Shown in pieces: positions 1 to 4,119 of a stretch of DNA of 5,334 nucleotides. Below the pieces are notes generated by a model. It was not told the DNA's origin, did not search any database, and saw nothing but the letters and a program-made list of their open reading frames with translations. Location: the NCBI GenBank assembly GCA_050744165.1, contig JBOGGN010000007.1, positions 1 through 5,334 of the forward strand. The letters are read 5' to 3'. Source of the stretch: JBOGGN01 sp050744165 (GTDB taxonomy: Bacteria > Actinomycetota > Acidimicrobiia > Acidimicrobiales > Palsa-688). The number at the start of each line of letters is the position of its first letter. Positions within the stretch are counted from its first letter, which is position 1. Made by a program: the position numbers and the translations under genes.

Positions 1-158
1 CCCCCAGACCGGCCCGCTAGTCCAGCCGCCCTCCCATGCGCTGTCAGCGAAGAGACCCGCACAGCCGGCCGACCCGCACAGCCGGTCGTCGGGCCCCGTA
101 CTCCCGGCCCGCACGGCCGGCCCGCACGGCCGGGCCAAACCGCGAGCCCAACCCCGGC
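1..158. other. Left-edge non-coding stretch downstream of the hydrolase gene
   Basis: No convincing gene is visible here. The open frames that cross it are rich in Arg, Pro and Gly, resemble no family I know, and run antisense to or out of frame with the adjacent hydrolase gene. The stretch lies just downstream of that minus-strand gene's stop codon and contains GC-rich short repeats, listed separately. It may hold transcript-end structure, but no T-tract follows any of the potential stems. Confidence 0.5.
56..133. repeat. Four copies of a 13-bp GC-rich repeat
   Basis: The 13-mer CCCGCACRGCCGG occurs four times, at 56-68, 73-85, 108-120 and 121-133. The first two copies have A and the last two have G at the variable position. 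Copies 1-2 sit in a 17-bp tandem and copies 3-4 in a 13-bp tandem. GGCCCG at 106-111 can also pair with CGGGCC at 131-136. Being just past the stop of the minus-strand hydrolase gene, the array could help end or stabilise its transcript; this is inference only. Confidence 0.6.
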
Positions 159-923
159 CTACAGCAACTGCCGGTCGAGCCACCCGAGCAGGATGGCGAT
201 GGCACGCGGGTCGTGCCGCAGGTGATGACCGGCCGCGGCCAAAAACCGAAGCTCGAGTTGCCCCTCGGCGCCATCGGCGAGCGCCCGGGCGTCGAGCATG
301 GGGACCGCGTTGTCCATGGCTCCGTGGACGATCAAGAGCGGCCGTGGCGGGATCTTCCCAACCAGGTTCAGTGGCTTGACCTCGCGTAGCTCCCGGGCCC
401 AGGCGTCGCTATCGGTCGGAAACCGAGGGTCGCGAATCACCCCGAGCATGCGTGCGAGCGCAAGGAAGCGCCGGGCGTCTGACGCCCACTCGCTGAAGTC
501 CGCCGGGGCCGCGAAGGCCGCCACGCCCCGTATCCGTTCGTCTTCGGCGGCGGCGCAGATGCTCAGGGCGCCACCCGTCGCGAACCCGCAGAGCCACACG
601 GCGTCGACGCTCCCGGAGGCCAGCAGGAATTCCACCCCTGCCCCCAGGTCGGACAGCCACCCGGCGAGCGAGAAGTCGCCCCCGGACTCCCCGGTACCCC
701 GGAAGTTGTAGGTCAACACGGTCCACGCGGCGTCTCGAGCCAGGCGGTCCGCAAGGGCCGGAAACGTCTTGGCGACCGTTGCCGCCGACTGTTGCCCCTC
801 CGGGAAACCGTGGCTCAGGACCAGGCCATACCGCCCGGCCCCCGAAGCAGCCGACGCCGCCGGGCGAGCGAGGTAGCCCGCCAGGGACACCGCGCCCGAC
901 TCGAAGGTGACCGCTTCACCCAC
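159..923 (-). CDS. Alpha/beta-hydrolase-fold protein with Ala at the nucleophile position
   Basis: A 254-residue protein of the alpha/beta-hydrolase fold (dienelactone hydrolase/serine aminopeptidase-like), probably cytoplasmic since no signal peptide is seen. From the chosen GTG start, the HGFPEG oxyanion-side loop is near residues 38-43, YNFRGTGES near 72-80, the nucleophile-elbow equivalent GFATGG at 113-118, the HGAMD acid loop with Asp204, and AAGHH with His233/234. The elbow normally reads G-x-S-x-G; here the central residue is Ala115 (codon GCG), so classic serine-hydrolase chemistry is doubtful. The GTG at 923 was chosen because the domain begins right after it (GEAVTFESG) and because it overlaps the upstream gene's stop as GTGGGTGA, typical of translational coupling. 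In-frame GTG at 944 and an upstream start at 1001 are alternatives, but they add only non-domain residues and overlap the neighbour more. Its substrate cannot be told from sequence. Confidence 0.88.
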   Translation of the reverse strand: MGEAVTFESGAVSLAGYLARPAASAASGAGRYGLVLSHGFPEGQQSAATVAKTFPALADRLARDAAWTVLTYNFRGTGESGGDFSLAGWLSDLGAGVEFLLASGSVDAVWLCGFATGGALSICAAAEDERIRGVAAFAAPADFSEWASDARRFLALARMLGVIRDPRFPTDSDAWARELREVKPLNLVGKIPPRPLLIVHGAMDNAVPMLDARALADGAEGQLELRFLAAAGHHLRHDPRAIAILLGWLDRQLL

Positions 924-1164
924 CAGACGGCCCGGGGCCAGCACAGAGCCGGTGGGGCCGGTAGCCCCGATTGCGAGCCTCCGCCAGGAGGTCCGGGCCA
1001 AAGGTGGCGAACTGGCCCGATGCCAACAACTCGTCCAGCCGGCACCCGGGCACGATGTGGTCGAGGTCGTGCACCCGTTGGGTCCGCTTGTCGCCGAGCC
1101 ACCGGAAGTGCTCGAAACGGGTTGGCCGGCTCACAGTGCCGTCACGGTACCAATGGGCCGACAT
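916..1164 (-). CDS. 82-residue protein, possible degenerate Ada-like metal-binding domain
   Basis: A small soluble protein beginning MSAHWYRDG. Its core is WLGDKRTQRVHDLDH (residues 22-36), then Cys41, DELLASG, FATFGPDLLAEARNRGYRP (residues 52-70) and HRLC (71-74). The layout, an F/W-x-G-(N/D)-K-R opening, a His, a Cys, an F-x-x-x-x-x-L-A-E-A helix, then GYRP and a final pair of possible ligands, resembles the small zinc-binding module of Ada-type proteins, where the end usually reads GYRPCxxC. Here the first Cys of that pair would be His71. His32, Cys41, His71 and Cys74 are therefore candidate ligands; this is inference from pattern memory. The ATG at 1162-1164 lacks a Shine-Dalgarno and sits 2 nt after a strong hairpin. 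The stop overlaps the hydrolase start by 8 bp, so the two are probably co-translated. The function is not known. Confidence 0.7.
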   Translation of the reverse strand: MSAHWYRDGTVSRPTRFEHFRWLGDKRTQRVHDLDHIVPGCRLDELLASGQFATFGPDLLAEARNRGYRPHRLCAGPGPSGG

Positions 1165-1166
1165 GA

Positions 1167-1195
1167 CGAGAGGGCGCCACAATGGCGCCCTCTCG
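1167..1195 (-). promoter_or_regulatory. Perfect 12-bp stem-loop abutting the 82-residue gene's ATG
   Basis: CGAGAGGGCGCC (1167-1178) and GGCGCCCTCTCG (1184-1195) are exact reverse complements around a 5-nt loop. On the minus strand the stem ends 2 nt before the ATG at 1164. There is no T-tract on either side. It could act as an attenuator or terminator between the leader and the gene, as a structure limiting ribosome access, or as a protein-binding palindrome. The structure itself is certain; its role is inferred. Confidence 0.6.
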
Positions 1196-1310
1196 CACAA
1201 ACGATACTGGAAAGGCAGGAGAAATCCGGTGCTAGGCCGGCGGGACCGTTTCCGGCGGGATCCTCCCGGGTAACTGGCTGGGTTTCGCCAGATGGGTCCA
1301 GCGGCCGCTC

Positions 1311-1358
1311 CTAACGGCCAGCCACCTCCAGGGTCCCAAAACATTGATGACTGCTCAG
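1311..1358 (-). CDS. Possible 15-residue leader peptide with CTG start
   Basis: CTG at 1356-1358 lies 8 nt downstream of a GGAGG core, ideal spacing, and opens a frame reading (M)SSHQCFGTLEVAGR before TAG at 1311-1313. The ATG at 1342-1344, in another frame, is 22 nt from the same GGAGG, too far for normal initiation. An in-frame GTG inside the Shine-Dalgarno is a less likely start. The stop falls in the loop of a GC stem, as might be expected if ribosome movement affects folding. Rare CTG initiation and the tiny size keep confidence low. Confidence 0.35.
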   Translation of the reverse strand: MSSHQCFGTLEVAGR

Positions 1359-1360
1359 TT

Positions 1361-1376
1361 GGACCACCTCCTTTCT
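1361..1376 (-). promoter_or_regulatory. Extended Shine-Dalgarno sequence
   Basis: AGAAAGGAGGTGGTCC matches almost the whole 3' end of 16S rRNA (complement of GGATCACCTCCTTTCT, differing at one base). This is far longer than needed for ordinary initiation and is the strongest ribosome binding site in the window. No annotated-length gene begins at the right distance; only the CTG-started leader ORF does. GGTCC at its 3' end can pair with GGACC some 25 nt downstream, which could partly mask it. Confidence 0.7.
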
Positions 1377-1387
1377 CTGGTGCAACA

Positions 1388-1393
1388 AGCGTA
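1388..1393 (-). promoter_or_regulatory. Possible -10 element TACGCT
   Basis: On the minus strand TACGCT fits the actinobacterial TAnnnT -10 pattern and would start a transcript a few bases before the extended Shine-Dalgarno. No good -35 hexamer is seen at 16-19 nt; TTGCTC is about 22 nt away. It could drive the leader, the 82-residue gene and the hydrolase separately from the membrane-protein gene upstream. Confidence 0.2.
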
Positions 1394-1431
1394 CCGGAGC
1401 GAAGGAGCACGCGCAGAGCAATACACGGTCG

Positions 1432-1866
1432 TCACTCGTCGGGGCCAGCCTCGGGCCCGATGGCGCCGATCGCCTCGAGGTAGGTCATCTGGGCGTCGAG
1501 CACGGCGTGTATCTGCACGGCGGTGAAGACCGAGCCGTTTTGCTCCGCTTTGGACAGCACCCAGTCGACGGTCTCGGCTCCGCCGACGACCACCTGGGCG
1601 TGCGGCCGCGGGGACGATCCGTTGCCCGAGACGCCCTTGCTGCGGAAGTACTCCAGGTTCCAGTCAATGATGTTGCGCACGTCGGCGTGGCTCAGCACGG
1701 CCCGCACCTCGAAGGGAAGGTGCTCGGCGACCCAGGTCACGGCCTCCTCCATGTCGAACACCGGCCGCGGTGGCACCGCGTCGAGCCGCCGAGCCTCACG
1801 GCCGATGACCACGGCTGCGATGGCGAACACGGCGACGAGCGCGATGACGCCATAGACCAGAGGCAC
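1432..1866 (-). CDS. Small membrane-anchored protein of unknown function
   Basis: A 144-residue protein with a single N-terminal transmembrane helix (about residues 3-21) followed by REARR. By the positive-inside rule this puts the C-terminal domain in the cytoplasm. The soluble part is FDMEEAVTWVAEHLPFEVRA (residues 37-56), VLSHADVRNIIDWNLEYFRSKGV (57-79), a Gly/Ser/Pro linker, then a predicted helical region near 97-135 with DAQMTYLEAIGAIGPEAG. It looks like a compact conserved actinobacterial hypothetical protein, but I do not know its function. The start is GTG at 1864-1866, chosen because the hydrophobic segment begins directly after it; no clear Shine-Dalgarno precedes it. It lies about 150 bp downstream of the acyl-CoA dehydrogenase gene, beyond a probable hairpin, so it may have its own promoter. 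Confidence 0.82.
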   Translation of the reverse strand: MPLVYGVIALVAVFAIAAVVIGREARRLDAVPPRPVFDMEEAVTWVAEHLPFEVRAVLSHADVRNIIDWNLEYFRSKGVSGNGSSPRPHAQVVVGGAETVDWVLSKAEQNGSVFTAVQIHAVLDAQMTYLEAIGAIGPEAGPDE

Positions 1867-1961
1867 GGTAAGTCCAGGCTACTGGTCGTCCGCTTGGCGG
1901 CCCGTTGGACAGGCCACCGCTCGAACAGATTTATCCGATGGTCGACCGCCGAGGGTGTGGT

Positions 1962-1979
1962 GGTCGGGCAACCCCGACC
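1962..1979 (-). terminator. Candidate transcription terminator after the acyl-CoA dehydrogenase gene
   Basis: GGTCGGG (1962-1968) and CCCGACC (1973-1979) form a perfect 7-bp stem with a 4-nt loop, about 40 nt past the TGA at 2019-2021 on the minus strand. No T-tract follows, which is common for high-GC actinobacterial terminators but leaves the call uncertain. The rest of the 1867-2018 gap shows no gene. Confidence 0.4.
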
Positions 1980-2018
1980 TGTGCTCCCGCGCCCGCCCCA
2001 CCCGGCCCGGTGGCGGAC

Positions 2019-3245
2019 TCAGAGCCCGATCCGCTGCGCCAGGAGTTCCCGGTGGTACGCGGGATCCCCGAACAGGAGCTCGGAGCTCTTGGCACGCTTG
2101 AAGTACAGGTGGGCAGGGTGGTCCCAGGTGAAGCCGATGCCCCCGTGAATCTGGATGTTGTCCGCCGCGGCCCGGAAATAGGCCTCGCTGCAGTACGCCT
2201 TGGCCAGTGAGGCCATGACCGGCAGTTCCTCGGCGCCCTCGGCGCCCTCCGCCGACGCCGACGCCGCTGTCCAGGCGGCGTAGTAGGCGGCCGACTTGGC
2301 CGACTCGACCGCCATCAGCATGTCGGCGCAGCGGTGCTTCACGGCCTGGAAGCTGCCGATCGGCCGCCCGAACTGGACCCGCACCTTGGCGTACTCCACG
2401 CTCATGTCGAGCACCCGCTGGGCGCCTCCGACCTGTTCGGCCGCCAGCGCCACCGCGGCCAAGTCGAGGGCCCGGGATACGGCCGGCCAGCCGTCGCCGG
2501 CGGTTCCCACCATCCGGGCGGGCACCGACGAGAACACCAACCTCGCCTGCTTGCGGGTCTGGTCCATGGTCGGCTGTACCGCCCGGGCCAACCCCGGTGC
2601 CGACCCCTCCACCACGAACAGCGACACGCCCCCGGCACCGGAGGCACCGGATGCGTCGGACCCGCCCCCGGTGCCAGATCCGCCGGCGGCGCCAGATTCG
2701 CCAGCGGCGCCAGACGTCCTCACCCGAGCCACCACCAGGATCCGCGAGGCGAGGTGCCCATCGAGGACGAAGCTCTTGTGACCGTCCAGCACCCATCCCC
2801 CACCCGACCCCGATGGCGTGGCCACCAACTCGACACCCCCGGCGTCCCACCGCCCCGAGTCCTCCGTGAGGGCCAAGGTCACGAGAGTCGAGCCCGACGC
2901 CACGCCGGGCAGCAACTCTTTCTTCAGCGACTCGTCGCCACAGGAAAGCAGCGCCGAAGCCCCCAGAACCACGCTTGAAAAGAACGGCGCGCACAACAGA
3001 ACCCGACCCATTTCCTCCAAAACCACCACCAACTCTACGAAGGAAAACCCCGATCCCCCGTATTCCTCGGGAATGGCCAGCGCTTGCAAACCCAGTTGCG
3101 ATGCCATCTGGGCCCACACCGCCGGGTCGTAACCGGCCTCGGTCTCCATCAGCCGGCGGACCTCCGATTCCGGCGACTTGTCGGCCAGAAACCGCCGCAC
3201 CGATCGGCGCAACTCTTCCTGTTCCTCGGTGAATCCCAGGTTCAT
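2019..3245 (-). CDS. Acyl-CoA dehydrogenase family protein (FadE-like)
   Basis: A 408-residue flavoprotein of the acyl-CoA dehydrogenase family, which oxidises acyl-CoA thioesters at C2-C3 with FAD and passes electrons to ETF. The N-terminal helical domain starts MNLGFTEEQEELRRSVRRFL; then come IPEEYGGSGFSFVE (near 59-72), the middle beta domain with TLALTEDSG (near 120-131), RVQFGRPIGSFQAVKH (289-304), and the signature QIHGGIGFTWDHPAHLYFKR (365-384) followed by AKSSELLFGDP. By hand alignment neither classic catalytic Glu position (the YEG of medium-chain, or the DLER of isovaleryl-CoA dehydrogenase) is acidic here: they read LFGDP and DLAA. It may use another base or be one subunit of a heteromeric enzyme. 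A Gly/Ser/Ala-rich insert lies near 176-206. The ATG at 3243-3245 matches the usual family N-terminus; a GTG at 3272 would add nine atypical residues. Confidence 0.93.
   Translation of the reverse strand: MNLGFTEEQEELRRSVRRFLADKSPESEVRRLMETEAGYDPAVWAQMASQLGLQALAIPEEYGGSGFSFVELVVVLEEMGRVLLCAPFFSSVVLGASALLSCGDESLKKELLPGVASGSTLVTLALTEDSGRWDAGGVELVATPSGSGGGWVLDGHKSFVLDGHLASRILVVARVRTSGAAGESGAAGGSGTGGGSDASGASGAGGVSLFVVEGSAPGLARAVQPTMDQTRKQARLVFSSVPARMVGTAGDGWPAVSRALDLAAVALAAEQVGGAQRVLDMSVEYAKVRVQFGRPIGSFQAVKHRCADMLMAVESAKSAAYYAAWTAASASAEGAEGAEELPVMASLAKAYCSEAYFRAAADNIQIHGGIGFTWDHPAHLYFKRAKSSELLFGDPAYHRELLAQRIGL
2226..2267 (-). repeat. Ala/Glu/Gly low-complexity insert in the dehydrogenase C-terminal domain
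   Basis: The codons read AASASAEGAEGAEE, lying between two C-terminal helices (after YYAAWT, before LPVMASLAKAY). On the plus strand the DNA contains short tandem units such as CGGCGCCCT twice and CCGACG twice, which suggests growth by replication slippage. The loop is likely surface exposed. Confidence 0.6.
2628..2720 (-). repeat. Gly/Ser/Ala-rich insert in the dehydrogenase middle domain
   Basis: About 31 codons of almost only Gly, Ser, Ala and Thr interrupt the beta domain between ILVVARVR and VSLFVVEG, where most family members have a tight turn of a few residues. On the plus strand the DNA shows imperfect repeats of GCCAGATYCGCC. The frame stays open and the flanking motifs are intact, so the gene is not broken. 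Confidence 0.7.
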
Positions 3246-3298
3246 ATTGAGAAGTTGTCCCCCCGTTGACACCGGCCAGTGGTAGGAAGGCTACCGAC
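3246..3298. promoter_or_regulatory. Divergent intergenic region with possible promoter
   Basis: These 53 bp separate the divergent dehydrogenase and MBL-fold genes and must carry start signals for both unless promoters lie inside the genes. On the plus strand a perfect -35-like TTGACA is at 3266-3271, but the -10 at suitable spacing (near 3289-3295, GGCTACC) is poor. The plus-strand Shine-Dalgarno AGGAAGG (3284-3290) is 8 nt from the ATG at 3299. On the minus strand a GGGGGG run (3259-3264) is 13 nt before the dehydrogenase ATG, a weak ribosome site. Confidence 0.35.
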
Positions 3299-3913
3299 AT
3301 GCCGAACACGCTCCACTACGAGGACAGCCAGGCCGAGATCCACAAGGTCGTGGTGGGTCCCATGGACAACAACGTCTACGTCTTGCGCTGCAAGGACACC
3401 GGCGAGGCGGTGCTTCTCGACGCCGCCAACGAGCACGAAAAGCTCCTGGAGCTGTGCCAGCAGCTGGGCGTGCGCAAAGTGCTCGAGACCCACGGCCACT
3501 GGGACCACATCCAGGCGGTGCCCGCCGTCCGCGACGCCGGCTACGAGGTCGGTGTGACCGAGGCCGACGCCACCATGCTGCCCTCCTACGACTTCGTGCT
3601 TGAGGACGAGGCGGTCATCGAGATCGGCCGCCTGCGGCTGCATACCATCCTGACGCCGGGCCACACCCCTGGCTCCATGTGCTTCCGGGTCGAGGGCTCG
3701 CCCGTGCTCTTCAGCGGCGACACGCTGTTCCCGGGCGGCCCGGGCGCCACCCACTTCCCGGGTGGCGACTTCGCCACCATCTTGCGTTCCATCGAGAGCC
3801 GCCTGTTCTCCCCGCTGGCGGCCGAAACGATCGTCCTGCCCGGCCACGGCAACGACACCACCATCGGCGACGAGCGTCCCCATCTGCAGGAGTGGGTCGA
3901 GCGGGGCTGGTAG
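3299..3913 (+). CDS. Metallo-beta-lactamase-fold hydrolase (glyoxalase II-like)
   Basis: A 204-residue MBL-fold metallohydrolase with a full dinuclear metal site: THGHWDH gives His65, His67, Asp69 and His70 (the HxHxDH motif), with His122 in TPGHTPGS, the bridging Asp141 in FSGDTLF, and His183 in LPGHGND. The length and the GDTLFPGGPG stretch resemble the hydroxyacylglutathione-hydrolase/glyoxalase II-like branch, which hydrolyses thioesters; the C-terminal glutathione-binding extension of true glyoxalase II is absent, so the substrate is uncertain. There is no signal peptide, so it is likely cytoplasmic. The ATG at 3299 was chosen over one at 3266 because AGGAAGG lies 8 nt upstream and the beta-strand pattern (EIHKVVVGPMDNNVYVL) starts soon after. 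It is divergent from the dehydrogenase gene, which could mean shared control in acyl metabolism, though that is only inferred. Confidence 0.93.
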   Translation: MPNTLHYEDSQAEIHKVVVGPMDNNVYVLRCKDTGEAVLLDAANEHEKLLELCQQLGVRKVLETHGHWDHIQAVPAVRDAGYEVGVTEADATMLPSYDFVLEDEAVIEIGRLRLHTILTPGHTPGSMCFRVEGSPVLFSGDTLFPGGPGATHFPGGDFATILRSIESRLFSPLAAETIVLPGHGNDTTIGDERPHLQEWVERGW

Positions 3914-4119
3914 CCAAAACCATCTGGGAAAAATGCGCAGCCCGCCCCCGGCTTCCATGCCCAGAACGCCTCCGTCGACGGATCTCGTGTACTCCCGTAC
4001 CCTGAGGAGGCCTTCACGATGACCCCCGCCACCCCGTCGGGGTCCCCTGAGGCCCGGTAGGAAACCCAATCGGCGCAGTTCGGCGCGATACGCTGCGGCG
4101 AAACCCGTAGGAGAGTTGG
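3914..4119 (+). other. Intergenic region upstream of the repeat-protein gene
   Basis: No substantial gene fits here. The first 100 bp show only a weak long-loop pairing (TCTGGG with CCCAGA). Then come a strong Shine-Dalgarno with a 13-residue ORF (listed separately), three CGGCG copies (4071, 4081, 4096), a TACGCT possible -10 element at 4089-4094 without a clear -35, and the Shine-Dalgarno AGGAG (4109-4113) 6 nt before the GTG of the repeat-protein gene. No clear terminator for the MBL-fold gene was found. Confidence 0.5.
4019..4060 (+). CDS. Possible 13-residue leader ORF
   Basis: GAGGAGG (4004-4010) lies exactly 8 nt before ATG at 4019, giving MTPATPSGSPEAR and TAG at 4058-4060. Within it GGGGT(C) at 4039-4044 can pair either with GACCCC (4021-4026) or with ACCCC (4031-4035), so two exclusive hairpins are possible. 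It may be a translated leader for the large gene 59 bp downstream, or a chance short frame behind a purine-rich stretch. The composition gives no hint of function. Confidence 0.3.
   Translation: MTPATPSGSPEAR

Larger units (their letters stand above)
1165..1376 (-). promoter_or_regulatory. Structured leader region upstream of the 82-residue gene
   Basis: About 210 nt lie between a very strong Shine-Dalgarno and the ATG at 1164. On the minus strand they contain a possible 15-codon leader ORF, a stem GGCCG/CGGCC (1315-1319 with 1303-1307) whose loop holds that ORF's TAG, a CGGGA/TCCCG stem (1256-1268), a 9-bp direct repeat CCGGCGGGA on the plus strand (1237-1245 and 1252-1260), and the 12-bp stem at 1167-1195. 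GGCTGG in the leader ORF can also pair with CCAGCC further on, so alternative folds are possible. The 164-residue frame open across this stretch reads as low-complexity sequence before MSAHWY, so it is treated as untranslated. The arrangement resembles a leader-peptide attenuator. Confidence 0.45.

Noticed and set aside
1361..1376. Plus-strand GGACCACCTCCTTTCT as a 16S rRNA 3' end fragment
   Set aside because: The bases before it do not match conserved 16S sequence, so it is better read as a minus-strand Shine-Dalgarno.
1165..1410. The 82-residue protein extended upstream to a 164-residue frame
   Set aside because: The extra residues are low-complexity and Trp/Gly/Pro/Arg-rich, and they run through stems and the Shine-Dalgarno of the leader. 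The recognisable sequence starts at MSAHWY.
2628..2720. Frameshift or broken gene at the Gly/Ser-rich stretch of the dehydrogenase
   Set aside because: The frame is open throughout and motifs on both sides stay in register, so it is an insert and not a break.
1879..3309. A 476-residue minus-strand frame that overlaps the acyl-CoA dehydrogenase gene
   Set aside because: Its product is Gly/Arg-rich with no family resemblance, and it lies in another frame over a gene with clear acyl-CoA dehydrogenase motifs. It is a high-GC shadow.
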